Assembly (NCBI RefSeq): GCF_002209485.1
Contig: NZ_NJIX01000005.1
Span: forward strand, 496,001-560,000
Direction: 5' to 3'
From: Achromobacter sp. HZ34
GTDB lineage: Bacteria; Pseudomonadota; Gammaproteobacteria; Burkholderiales; Burkholderiaceae_B
Length of the DNA stretch: 64,000 bases
Position 1 is the first letter of the stretch; every line of letters begins with the position of its first letter. Made by a program: the position numbers and the translations under genes. Below the pieces are notes generated by a model. That model was not told where the DNA came from, made no database searches, and saw nothing but the letters and a program-made list of their open reading frames with translations. Of this stretch, positions 16,809 through 25,434 are shown piece by piece.

Positions 16809-17837
16809 TTATTTGGCGAGTTCCTGGCGGACGATTTCCGCACCGGCGCTCAAGGCAGCGAGCTTGCCTCGTGCAACGTGCCGGGGCAAGGGAGCCATGC
16901 CGCAGTTGGTGCACGGATAGAGCTTGTCGGCATCGACGAACTGCAGTGCCTTGCGCAGCGTACCGGCGACTTCCTCGGGCGTTTCAACCGTGTGGTTTGC
17001 CACATCGATGGCCCCGACCATCACCTTCTTGCCGCGGATCAGCTCGATCAGGTCCATCGGAACGTGCGAGTTGTGGCATTCCAGCGAGACCATGCTGATG
17101 CTGGATTTCTGCAGCTTGGGGAACGCTTCCTCATACTGCCGCCATTCGGATCCCAGCGTCTTCTTCCAATCGGTATTGGCCTTGATGCCGTAGCCATAGC
17201 AGATATGCACGGCCGTTTCGCACTTGAGCCCTTCGATGGCCCTTTCCAGGGTGGCAACACCCCACTCATTCACCTCGTCGAAGAAGACGTTGAATGCGGG
17301 CTCGTCGAACTGGATGATATCCACACCCGCGGCCTCCAGTTCCCTGGCTTCCTGGTTGAGGATCTTGGCGAATTCCCAAGCCAGCTTTTCGCGGCTCTTG
17401 TAGTGGGCGTCATACAGCGTGTCGATCATCGTCATGGGACCCGGTAGCGCCCACTTGATGGGTTGCTTGGTCTGCTCACGCAGGAACTTGGCATCTTCGA
17501 CGAAAACGGGTTTCTGGCGAGAGACAGCACCGACGACCGTGGGGACGCTTGCATCGTAGCGATCCCGAATCCTGACGGTCTCGCGCTTCTCGAAATCAAC
17601 GCCGTCAAGATGCTCGATGAACGTCGTGACGAAATGCTGACGCGTCTGTTCGCCATCGCTGACGATATCGATCCCGGCGTGCTGTTGTTCCTGCAAGGAC
17701 AAACGCAAGGCATCGCGTTTGCCATCGGTCAATTCCTCACCCTGCAATTTCCAGGGGGACCAAAGCTTCTCGGGTTCCGCCAGCCAGGAGGGCTTGGGCA
17801 GGCTTCCGGCGGTTGAAGTGGGCAACAATTTTTTCAC
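16809..17837 (-). CDS. mesD: Core (folate-independent) methionine synthase, MesD type
   Basis: A 342-residue protein corresponding to the C-terminal catalytic half of MetE. It lacks the N-terminal folate domain of the roughly 750-residue enzyme. The zinc site is visible as VHICYGYG (His and Cys) and YPCTNCGMAPL, with IQFDEPAF as the substrate strand. It transfers a methyl group to homocysteine. GTG 17837 gives MKKLLPTSTAGSLPKPSWL and follows AAAGG. The gene starts 25 bases after DUF1852, the diagnostic neighbour of the MesD family, reported to work with MesX and oxygen rather than methyl-folate; the methyl donor is not known to me. Confidence 0.85.
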   Translation of the reverse strand: MKKLLPTSTAGSLPKPSWLAEPEKLWSPWKLQGEELTDGKRDALRLSLQEQQHAGIDIVSDGEQTRQHFVTTFIEHLDGVDFEKRETVRIRDRYDASVPTVVGAVSRQKPVFVEDAKFLREQTKQPIKWALPGPMTMIDTLYDAHYKSREKLAWEFAKILNQEARELEAAGVDIIQFDEPAFNVFFDEVNEWGVATLERAIEGLKCETAVHICYGYGIKANTDWKKTLGSEWRQYEEAFPKLQKSSISMVSLECHNSHVPMDLIELIRGKKVMVGAIDVANHTVETPEEVAGTLRKALQFVDADKLYPCTNCGMAPLPRHVARGKLAALSAGAEIVRQELAK

Positions 17838-17862
17838 GTTCGATAACCTTTTATTTGATGCG

Positions 17863-18846
17863 TCAAAGCGCGTACTGAGCGGACCACTGGTCGAGAATCG
17901 TCTGGTATGGCTTGATGAAGTTCTCTTCGACAAACCGTCCCTGCTCGACAGCCAACCGGCTCCGTTCTTCCCGGTCGTAAACAATCCGGGTTAATGAATA
18001 ATCCTGGTGCTTCAGGCTGGGCTGATAGGACTTCCCTGCCGAGGAATTCGCGTTGTAGATCTCCGGCCGATAGATCTTCTGGAACGTATCCATCGTGCTG
18101 ATGGTGCTGATCAGCTCCAGGTTGGTGTAATCGCTCAGCAGATCGCCGGAGAAGTAGAAGGCCAGCGGCGCGGCGCTGTCGCGCGGCATGAAATAGCGGA
18201 CCTTCAAGCCCATCTTCTTGAAGTATTCATCGGTCAGGGAATAGTCGTCCTGCAGGTATTCCACGCCCAGGACCGGATGCTGGTTTTCCGTCCGATGATA
18301 GGTCCTGCTGCTCGACACGCTTAGACAGATGACGGGCGGCTTGCTGAAATGTTCTTTGTAGGTACTTGAATTCACGAAAGCCTTGAACAGCTTCCCATGA
18401 AGATCGCCAAAATTGTCCGGCGCGCTGAATACGGGTTGGTTCTTCGTGTGTTCCAGCAGGAGCACGCTGAAGTCGTAGTCGCGCACGTAGGACGAGAAGT
18501 TGTTACCGACGATGCCCTCGATACGTTCGTCGGTCTTCCGGTCGACTATGGTCGTCTTCAATATCTCGATCAAGGGCAGGGCATTGCCGGTGCGCTCGCC
18601 ATCCACGCTCATCTCGACGGACACGATTTCCAACTGGACCGTATAGCGATCGCCTTTGGGATTATCCCAATGCGCCAAGGCGTTGAAACGGTTGTCTATC
18701 ATCCTGAGGGTGTTGCGCAGGTTTTCCTGACGGCTTTCCCCTCTGGCCAGATTGGCGAAATTGGTGGTGATACGCGTGGTGTCCGAGGGACGATAGTCCT
18801 CATCGAAGGAAATGCTCTTGATGGCAAATGTGAACGCTTTGCTCAT
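17863..18846 (-). CDS. mesX: DUF1852 protein, MesX accessory factor of MesD
   Basis: A 327-residue cytoplasmic protein beginning MSKAFTFAIKSISFDEDYRP, which I recognise as DUF1852. Family knowledge: it is named MesX and is required for methionine synthesis by the adjacent core synthase MesD in aerobic bacteria. No cofactor motif is obvious. It is the first gene of a mesX-mesD-flavin reductase operon. The upstream 150 bases are AT-rich and hold the inverted repeat ACATT-GAT-AATGT at 18931-18943, a possible operator. The ribosome site before ATG 18846 is weak. Confidence 0.85.
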   Translation of the reverse strand: MSKAFTFAIKSISFDEDYRPSDTTRITTNFANLARGESRQENLRNTLRMIDNRFNALAHWDNPKGDRYTVQLEIVSVEMSVDGERTGNALPLIEILKTTIVDRKTDERIEGIVGNNFSSYVRDYDFSVLLLEHTKNQPVFSAPDNFGDLHGKLFKAFVNSSTYKEHFSKPPVICLSVSSSRTYHRTENQHPVLGVEYLQDDYSLTDEYFKKMGLKVRYFMPRDSAAPLAFYFSGDLLSDYTNLELISTISTMDTFQKIYRPEIYNANSSAGKSYQPSLKHQDYSLTRIVYDREERSRLAVEQGRFVEENFIKPYQTILDQWSAQYAL

Positions 18847-18930
18847 GGTGATCCCGTGCCCTGATTTCTGAGATCAAGCCTGCGTCTACTTGAGCTTTCG
18901 AGCTTCTTTATTTTTTATGCAGCAGTCTTG

Positions 18931-18943
18931 ACATTGATAATGT
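18931..18943. promoter_or_regulatory. Short inverted repeat upstream of mesX
   Basis: ACATT-GAT-AATGT is a perfect 5-base inverted repeat with a 3-base centre, 85 bases upstream of the mesX start in AT-rich sequence. It may be a regulator site; it does not match a MetR or MetJ box that I know. Confidence 0.3.
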
Positions 18944-19091
18944 AGGCACGAATTCTATGCGGAGTCGTCCACCGATATAGCGAATTTATCTCAATGGAAT
19001 CATTAGTCCTGTTCATGCTGGGAACAGCCCGGGGAGGCCGTGGTTTCGCTGAGTCTGCGGTCCAGGAGAGAACGCCACCCCGGCGCCCCGC

Positions 19092-19700
19092 CTATTTATT
19101 CAGGCACATCGACACGACGCGCCGGAAGACCGCATCGTCGTCGGGCCAGCGGAACTGCACTGTCAGCGGCGCGCCCTTATCGGCGGCAGGCACCGTGACG
19201 TTCAGCATTTTCCCCACGGCATGGGGCGCGAGCCAGCGACGGACAGCGGAGTCCAGCGCGGCGCCGCGGTTGACGCCGAAGATGAACGGTATGCCGGTGT
19301 CGAAAGGACCGCCGTCGCCGAACCAGCCGGCCACCTCGAAAGCCACGGCGGGATCGCCATCGTTGGCAAAGGTGACCGGACCGGAGAACGTCGCGTCCGG
19401 CCCTTCATAATCGTCCGTCTTGAAACCGAAGCGGGTCGGCTCGACGGCAAGCTCCATGGTGACTCCTGGCGCATCGGTTCGGCAGCTGAATGCCAGCGTG
19501 GCGTGGCCCGGGGAGTTCTTCAGATAGTGGGCCACCCCTGCCATCCGTGCGCTATAGAGCTTGGGCGCCTCGGCGTCATGCTCGAGCAGCCAGCCGGAGA
19601 CTTCGACCGCAGGCCCTACCTCGGCGTGAGCCGTCAGCGGGATTAGTTGAGCTACCAGGAGACCGGCAGCCAGGTATCTTCCTATCATTCGCTTTCGCAT
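19092..19700 (-). CDS. Secreted hypothetical protein with signal peptide
   Basis: A 202-residue protein with a clear export signal (MRKRMIGRYLAAGLLVAQL, ending LTAHAEV at about residue 27). The mature part is beta-rich with single cysteines at FSCRTDAPG and near the C-terminus (SMCLNK), possibly a disulfide. There is no known catalytic motif and I do not recognise the family. It lies 23 bases downstream of the decayed ankyrin gene on the same strand, so it may once have been its operon partner. A reading frame extended to 20054 only runs through that pseudogene. Confidence 0.65.
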   Translation of the reverse strand: MRKRMIGRYLAAGLLVAQLIPLTAHAEVGPAVEVSGWLLEHDAEAPKLYSARMAGVAHYLKNSPGHATLAFSCRTDAPGVTMELAVEPTRFGFKTDDYEGPDATFSGPVTFANDGDPAVAFEVAGWFGDGGPFDTGIPFIFGVNRGAALDSAVRRWLAPHAVGKMLNVTVPAADKGAPLTVQFRWPDDDAVFRRVVSMCLNK

Positions 19701-19723
19701 CGTAAGTCTCTGTGCGCGGACCA

Positions 19724-20224
19724 TCAGCGCTCGTACGCGGGGGCAGGCAAGGCGATGGGCGCGGGATTCAATGCCACCCATTGCACCGCCAGTTCGCACA
19801 GGCGCCGGGTATCGCCGTTCTTGCGCTTCACTTCGCCAACCAGCGTGGCGGCTTCCTGGAGCGCCGGGGCCGGCAAGGGCTGGCCGACGCCCAGGTGCGA
19901 CAAACAATGCGTCGGCCATCTGCTTGAACTGGGTGTCCCAATTGATGCCGCCATTGCCATCCAGTTCTCCTGCAATACGCCCCGAGATGCGTATCGCCTC
20001 GCCCTGCATGGTACTGGCCGCGCCGCTATATCCGCGCCGTTCTCGACGAGCCATGCGGCCACGTCATCGGGCAGCTCGTTCAACGCCAGCGCCGTCTGCT
20101 TCCAGACGCCGCCCCGCGCGTTCACATCGCAACCCTCGAACACCGCCTTGATCGCACCGGCGTCGCCGGCCTTCGACAATTCATCGAAATCCTTGGGCAA
20201 GGTCTTTTTATTGGCTTTCGGCAT
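19724..20224 (-). pseudogene. Internally deleted ankyrin-repeat protein gene
   Basis: A decayed paralogue of the intact ankyrin gene at 36743-37867. It starts MPKANKKTLPKDFDEL and aligns with the intact copy for about 67 residues (to VENGADIAA). It then jumps over more than 200 residues, reads about 30 residues out of frame (the intact copy has STMQGETIRISGRIARELDG here), and returns to frame at VGQPLPAPALQEAATLVGEVK through the end. The visible lesions are one large deletion and one compensating single-base insertion near 19905. The frame stays open but the central ankyrins are gone, so it is probably not functional. Confidence 0.8.
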
Positions 20225-20479
20225 CCTGCGTACGCTCCCGTCACGCCGTCGGTAGAAACAGGGTGACGACTGCCAGACGGCCGTCACGGTATTCCTTCCC
20301 CAGGCTCGCTTGGCAAGCTTCGGGACTGCCAACTATACCGGCTCATCCGCCAGTGGGCCGAGGCCTCAAATGCGGAGGGCCGCCGGCGCCGCTCAGACTT
20401 TTCACCACAGGGTTTTCACTGAGTTCCAGTTTTGGTGCGCTTGCGCATAAAATGCCCGTGTTCCGTTTTCCAAGACACG

Positions 20480-20496
20480 GTTCCATTTTACGGAAC
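20480..20496. promoter_or_regulatory. Candidate IclR operator GTTCC-N7-GGAAC
   Basis: A perfect inverted repeat GTTCC / GGAAC with a 7-base centre lies 6 bases before the ATG of the IclR gene, with a second TTCCGTTTT half-site 20 bases upstream (20461-20469). Its position over the translation start would suit autorepression. Confidence 0.45.
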
Positions 20497-20502
20497 TCAC
20501 CG

Positions 20503-21270
20503 ATGAGCATCCTGGATAGCGCCACCGACGTCCTCAAACTGCTCGCGCGCAGCGGCCGCGACCTCACCGTCACCGATGTGGTGAACGAACTCGACGTCCC
20601 CAAGAGCACGGCGTCGCGTGTGCTCAAGCACATGACGGCCTGCGGCCTGCTGGAGCGCGACACGCGCACGCTGGCCTATCGCCCGTCCTTGCTCATCCTC
20701 GAACTCTCGCATCAGGTGCGCGCGTCTTCCTCGATCCTGGACCGGATGGAAGACGCCCTGCAGGCGCTCGTGCAGGAAACCGGCCATACCGGCTACATCT
20801 CCGTACTGGACGAAACCTGCCGCCATGTCGTCGTGCTGCGCGTACGCCACGGCACGCAACCGCTGCGGGTCGTGACGTGGCCCGGCCACCGCTCGCCCGC
20901 GGTCGCCGTGTCCACCGGCCGCACCCTGCTCGCCCGCCTGTCCGACAGCGCCCTGGCGGATCTTTATGCGGACAACTATCCGGTGGTGCCCGCACGCGCC
21001 CCGCGCGACCTCAAGGCGCTGCGAGCGCGCCTGGACGAGGTGCGGCGCGACGGCTGGTCGATTGCGATGGATGAAGCGCTGCCAGGCGTCGGCTCGATCA
21101 GCTGCTCGGTGGCCGATCCGGAAAGCGGTGAAACGCTGGCCTTCTGCCTGAGCTTCCCCGTGCCGCAGGACGATCCCGCGTTCGTGCAATCCCTGACCCA
21201 GCGCCTGGTCGGCCACGCACGCGCCATCGGCCGGGCCGCACGGGACGAATTCTGGACCGCGCGGCCTTGA
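20503..21270 (+). CDS. IclR-family transcriptional regulator
   Basis: A 255-residue regulator. The N-terminal helix-turn-helix (LTVTDVVNELDVPKSTASRVLKHM by position 20-43) is followed by an IclR effector domain with TGHTGYISVLDETCRHVVVL and AVSTGRTLLARL. ATG 20503 is chosen because it begins the conserved domain; the upstream open frame lies in non-coding sequence. It is followed 56 bases later by the OPT permease and four metabolic genes in the same direction, which it probably controls. Confidence 0.92.
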   Translation: MSILDSATDVLKLLARSGRDLTVTDVVNELDVPKSTASRVLKHMTACGLLERDTRTLAYRPSLLILELSHQVRASSSILDRMEDALQALVQETGHTGYISVLDETCRHVVVLRVRHGTQPLRVVTWPGHRSPAVAVSTGRTLLARLSDSALADLYADNYPVVPARAPRDLKALRARLDEVRRDGWSIAMDEALPGVGSISCSVADPESGETLAFCLSFPVPQDDPAFVQSLTQRLVGHARAIGRAARDEFWTARP

Positions 21271-21326
21271 GGCGATTTAAGGCAATTCAAGGCATCGCGC
21301 CATAAAAACGACGTTCAAGGGAAATC

Positions 21327-23000
21327 ATGCAAACCTCCACTCACCCCCGCGCCCTGACCGGCAGCACCTTGGTGCTGCTGGCCTTATTAAGCGTTTTCGG
21401 CGCCATCATCGGCATACAGTTGCTGACGTCACTGGGCGTCACGCCCAACACGTCCATCATCGGCGCGCTGATCGCCATGCTGATCGCGCGCATACCGCTA
21501 GGCTTCTTGCGCCGTTTCCGCTCGGTACACGAACAGAACCTGGCGCAGTCCGCCATCTCCTCGGCCACCTTCGGCGCGGCCAACAGCCTTCTCCTGCCCA
21601 TCGCGGTGCCTTTCCTGATGGGGCGCAACGACCTGGTCATGCCGATGTTCATCGGCGTATCGCTGGCCATGCTGCTGGACGGCTATCTGCTCTATCGCAT
21701 GTTCGACACACGCATCTTTCCTGCGTCCGGCGCATGGCCTCCCGGCACGGCGGCCGCCGAAGCCATCAAGGCGGGTGACGAAGGAGGCAAGCAGGCTGGC
21801 GTGCTGGGCCTGGGTATCGGCGTGGGGCTGGTCGGCACGTGGCTGGGTGTGCCGATGTCGGCGTTCGGCACGGCCTTCCTGGGCAACATCTGGGCGCTGT
21901 CCATGTTCGGCGTCGGCCTGCTGATACGCGCCTATGCCCAACCGGTGGCCGGCGTGGACATCAACGCCATCTACCTGCCGCATGGCCTGATGATAGGCGC
22001 CGGCCTGGTGGCGCTGCTGCAAGTCATCGGACAGATTCGCCAACGGCGCGGCGGCCGTGCCGACGCGGCCGCCGCGGCCGCACCCGCAGCGACCCCGCCC
22101 GTGTCGGGGGCCGCGGTGGCCGGCGCGCCGGCGCTGAAGTCGCAGGGCGCGGCCGGCGCCACTGATGACGCCGGCCACATTTCCTACAACCTCGGCAAGA
22201 CACTGCGCCTGGGCGCGATCGCGTATATCGTGCTGGCCGCGTTGATCGCGCTGGGCAGCGGGCTGTACAGCGAGATGTCGCTGCCCATGCTCGTGCTATT
22301 CGTGTTCTACGCTGCCTTCGCGGCATTCGTGCACGAGATGATCGTCGGCATCGCGGCCATGCACTCGGGTTGGTTTCCGGCCTTTGCCGTCGCCTTGATT
22401 ACGCTGCTGATCGGCATGCTGCTGGGCTTTCCGCCCATCGCGCTGGTGATGCTGTGCGGCTTTTCCGCGGCTACGGGCCCGGCCTTCGCCGACATGGGAT
22501 ATGACCTGAAAGCGGGCTACATGCTGCGCGGCCACGGCGCGGATCCGCGTTTCGAACTGGAAGGCCGCCGCCAGCAATTGGCCGCCGGCATGCTGGCCTT
22601 CGTCATCGCCATCCCCATGGTGTATTTCTCCTTCGGCACCTACTTCGCGCAGAACCTGATCCCGCCGGTGGCCAAGGTCTATGTCGCCACCATCAAGGCC
22701 GGCATCGCGCCGGATGTCGCGGGCAAGCTGCTGATGTGGGCCATACCCGGCGCCATCATCCAGTTCGTGGGGGGGCCGCGCCGCCAACTGGGCGTGCTGC
22801 TCTCCACCGGCCTGCTGATCCTCAACGCCAGCGCCGGCTGGGCCGTGCTGGTCGGTATCGCCTTGCGCCTGGTGATCCAGCAGCGCTGGGGCGACTCGGC
22901 TCGCAGCAAGGCCGAGGTCTTCGCGGCAGGCTGCATCGCCGGCGACGCGCTCTACAGCTTCTTCAATTCCATGGCGCGCGCCCACGTGAAAACCAAGTAG
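21327..23000 (+). CDS. OPT/YSL-family oligopeptide transporter
   Basis: A 557-residue polytopic membrane protein with about 14 helices. Early motifs SVHEQNLAQSAISSATFGAA and LMGRNDLVMP are those of the bacterial OPT family, secondary transporters of small peptides or metal chelates. A hydrophilic Ala/Pro-rich linker of about 50 residues (centre near residue 250) separates the two halves. It begins the five-gene run OPT, DUF1177, AroM, PepE, racemase, and should supply the peptide that those enzymes process (inference). Confidence 0.85.
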   Translation: MQTSTHPRALTGSTLVLLALLSVFGAIIGIQLLTSLGVTPNTSIIGALIAMLIARIPLGFLRRFRSVHEQNLAQSAISSATFGAANSLLLPIAVPFLMGRNDLVMPMFIGVSLAMLLDGYLLYRMFDTRIFPASGAWPPGTAAAEAIKAGDEGGKQAGVLGLGIGVGLVGTWLGVPMSAFGTAFLGNIWALSMFGVGLLIRAYAQPVAGVDINAIYLPHGLMIGAGLVALLQVIGQIRQRRGGRADAAAAAAPAATPPVSGAAVAGAPALKSQGAAGATDDAGHISYNLGKTLRLGAIAYIVLAALIALGSGLYSEMSLPMLVLFVFYAAFAAFVHEMIVGIAAMHSGWFPAFAVALITLLIGMLLGFPPIALVMLCGFSAATGPAFADMGYDLKAGYMLRGHGADPRFELEGRRQQLAAGMLAFVIAIPMVYFSFGTYFAQNLIPPVAKVYVATIKAGIAPDVAGKLLMWAIPGAIIQFVGGPRRQLGVLLSTGLLILNASAGWAVLVGIALRLVIQQRWGDSARSKAEVFAAGCIAGDALYSFFNSMARAHVKTK

Positions 23001-23054
23001 GCGACGCACACGCCCGTCTTGGCCCTGCCGCGCCTCCCAACACAAGGAACCCTC

Positions 23055-23987
23055 ATGAGCCTTACCCAGACCCTCAAAGCCTACGAAGCCCTCGACAGCG
23101 CGCACTGCAACGGCCAGACGGTCGTCGACCTGCTCGCGCCCTACGCCCAATACGCCAAGGTCACGGTGAAGACCATCACAGGTCCCAAGGGCAAGACCGA
23201 CCTCGTCCGCGTGGAAATAGCAGGCACCGAAGGCAAGCATGCCGGCGGCGGCGCCCCCACGCTGGGCATCGTGGGCCGCCTGGGCGGCGTGGGCGCACGG
23301 CCCAGCCGCATCGGCCTGGTGTCGGATGGAGACGGCGCGGTGGCGGCGGTGGCCGCTGCGCTGAAGCTGGCCCACATGCGCCAGCAAGGCGACCCGCTGC
23401 CTGGCGATGTGGTGCTCAGCACGCACATCTGCCCCGATGCGCCGACCCGTCCGCATGAACCGGTCGACTTCATGGACTCGCCCATGGACACCGAGACCTT
23501 GAACGAGAACGAGATCACGCCGGACATGGACGCCGTGCTGTCCATCGACACCACCAAGGGCAATCGCATTCTCAATCACAAGGGCTATGCCATTTCGCCC
23601 ACCGTGAAGGAAGGCTACATCCTGCGCGTTTCCGAAGACCTGGTGCGCATCATGGAAATGACCAGCGGCCGGCCGGCCGTGACGTTCCCTATCACCACGC
23701 AAGACATCACGCCCTACGGCAATGGCGTCTACCACCTGAACAGCATCCTGCAGCCCTCCACTGCCACCACCGTACCGACGGTGGGCGTGGCCATCTGCGC
23801 GCAAAGCGTGGTGCCAGGCTGCGGCACGGGCGCCAGCGACGAATACGACATCGCGTCAACGGTGCGCTTCGCCGTCGAAGTCGCCAAGGAATTCACGCGC
23901 GGCACCTGCCATTTCCATGATGAAGCCGAGTACCAGCAATTGCTGAAGCTGTACGGTTCGCTGGCCCATCTGCAAAAGCGCGCCTGA
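23055..23987 (+). CDS. DUF1177 domain protein
   Basis: A 310-residue cytoplasmic protein that I recognise as DUF1177. It has GRLGGVGARPSRIGLVSDGDGA near residue 75-96 and histidines and acidic residues in THICPDAPTRPHEPVDFMD, which look like possible metal ligands as in deacylase or aminopeptidase-like folds; no activity is established to my knowledge. ATG 23055 follows AAGGA. It lies between the OPT permease and AroM, 54 bases after the former and 23 before the latter, so it is part of the operon. Confidence 0.82.
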   Translation: MSLTQTLKAYEALDSAHCNGQTVVDLLAPYAQYAKVTVKTITGPKGKTDLVRVEIAGTEGKHAGGGAPTLGIVGRLGGVGARPSRIGLVSDGDGAVAAVAAALKLAHMRQQGDPLPGDVVLSTHICPDAPTRPHEPVDFMDSPMDTETLNENEITPDMDAVLSIDTTKGNRILNHKGYAISPTVKEGYILRVSEDLVRIMEMTSGRPAVTFPITTQDITPYGNGVYHLNSILQPSTATTVPTVGVAICAQSVVPGCGTGASDEYDIASTVRFAVEVAKEFTRGTCHFHDEAEYQQLLKLYGSLAHLQKRA

Positions 23988-24010
23988 ACCGGCCGCTGCG
24001 AGGAAACGAG

Positions 24011-24718
24011 ATGACCGACCATGCCCACACGACGTCCGGCCGCAAGCGCCTGGGCACCCTGACCATCGGCCAGGCACCGCGTGCCGATATCACGCCCATC
24101 CTGCGTGCAGCCTTGCCCGAAGGCGTGGAATGCGTCCACCTGGGCGTACTCGACGGCCTGTCGCGCGAGGAAATCGCCGCGCGCTACGCGCCACGCGAAG
24201 GCGAACCCTTGCTGGTGACCCGCCTGCTCGATGGCAGCTCGGTCACGCTGGACAAGGCCGCCGTGCGCCGCGACCTGGACGGCAAACTGGCCGAACTGCA
24301 AGCCAGCGGCTGCCAGGTCGTCCTGATTCTATGCACAGGCGAATTCCATGGCCTGGATCTGGACCCCGCCTGGCTGGTCGAACCCGACCGCATCGTGCCG
24401 CCGGCCGCCGCCGCCATCGCCGGCGACCGGCAGGTCGGCATCGTCGTGCCGCTGCCGCAGCAGGCGGCCAGCGAGGCCGGCAAGTTTGCCGCACTGGCCA
24501 AGCCGCCGATCTGCGAAGCCGCTTCGCCGTATTCCGACAACGTGCAGCAGCTCGAACGCGCCGCCGTGGCGCTGCGCGATCGCGGCGCGCAAGTGCTGCT
24601 GCTGGACTGCATGGGCTTTACCGAAGCGCATCGCCACGCAGCGTCGCGCGCCAGCGGCCTGCCGGTTATCCTGTCGAACGCGCTCATCGCCAAGCTCACC
24701 GCCGAACTGCTCGCCTGA
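24011..24718 (+). CDS. AroM-family protein
   Basis: A 235-residue protein with the AroM fold: LGTLTIGQAPRADITPIL at the N-terminus, CTGEFHGL in the middle, and LLLDCMGFTEAHR with ILSNALIAKL at the C-terminus. The two cysteines in CTGEF and DCMGF sit where Asp/Glu racemase-superfamily members have their catalytic pair, so a racemase-like or related reaction is possible. AroM's true function is unknown. GAGGAAA precedes ATG 24011. Confidence 0.85.
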   Translation: MTDHAHTTSGRKRLGTLTIGQAPRADITPILRAALPEGVECVHLGVLDGLSREEIAARYAPREGEPLLVTRLLDGSSVTLDKAAVRRDLDGKLAELQASGCQVVLILCTGEFHGLDLDPAWLVEPDRIVPPAAAAIAGDRQVGIVVPLPQQAASEAGKFAALAKPPICEAASPYSDNVQQLERAAVALRDRGAQVLLLDCMGFTEAHRHAASRASGLPVILSNALIAKLTAELLA

Positions 24719-24734
24719 ATGGCCTGGATGTACC

Positions 24735-25424
24735 ATGAATCTTCTTCTACTCAGCAACTCACGCTCGCCTGACGGCAGTTACCTCACCCACGCGACCGAT
24801 CTGGTGCGCGAACTGGCCGGTACGCGCACCAAGGCGCTGTTCCTGCCGTTCGCCGGCGTCACCACTACGTTCGATGAATACACCGACAAGGTGCAGCAGG
24901 CGCTGGCGCCGGCCGGCCTTGTGCTGACTGGCGCACACACGGTCAAGGCGACCGACATCGGACGGTTCGAACTCGTCATCGTGGGCGGCGGCAATACCTT
25001 CCAACTGCTGCGCGAGTCGCGCCAGCGCGGCTGGCTGCGCGCCATCCGTAACGCGGTCGCCGCGGGCACGCCCTACATGGGCTGGAGCGCGGGTGCCAAC
25101 CTTGCCTGCCCGACGATCTGCACCACCAACGACATGCCCATCACCGATCCCGGCGGCTTCGAAGCCCTGGGCTTGATCGACCTGCAACTCAATCCGCACT
25201 ACAACAATGCCTTGCCGCCAGGGCATCAAGGCGAAACGCGCGACCAGCGCATCGCGGAATTCCTGGTTGCCAATCCGGACACCACGGTCTTCGGCCTGCC
25301 CGAAGGCGACTGGCTGCGCGTACGCGGCCAGCAGATACGCTTCGAAGGCCCCTTCCCCGGCCGCCTGTTCACGGCCGGCCAGCCTTCGACCGACATCGCC
25401 GCGCCCGCCACGCTGGCTGGATAA
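24735..25424 (+). CDS. pepE: Peptidase E-like serine dipeptidase (family S51)
   Basis: A 229-residue cytoplasmic peptidase. The nucleophile elbow GWSAGANLACP holds the catalytic serine, VGGGNTFQLLRE is the conserved turn, and LQLNPHYNN supplies the histidine. PepE of Salmonella cleaves Asp-X dipeptides. The gene starts 16 bases after aroM and is followed 10 bases later by the racemase, which indicates tight co-expression. Together with the OPT permease it suggests import and cleavage of an aspartyl (or isomerised aspartyl) dipeptide. Confidence 0.9.
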   Translation: MNLLLLSNSRSPDGSYLTHATDLVRELAGTRTKALFLPFAGVTTTFDEYTDKVQQALAPAGLVLTGAHTVKATDIGRFELVIVGGGNTFQLLRESRQRGWLRAIRNAVAAGTPYMGWSAGANLACPTICTTNDMPITDPGGFEALGLIDLQLNPHYNNALPPGHQGETRDQRIAEFLVANPDTTVFGLPEGDWLRVRGQQIRFEGPFPGRLFTAGQPSTDIAAPATLAG

Positions 25425-25434
25425 AGGAAACACC

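Noticed and set aside
22296-23804. Minus-strand open frame of about 500 codons across the OPT and DUF1177 genes
   Set aside because: It overlaps two well-supported genes, spans their intergenic gap and has no recognisable domain.
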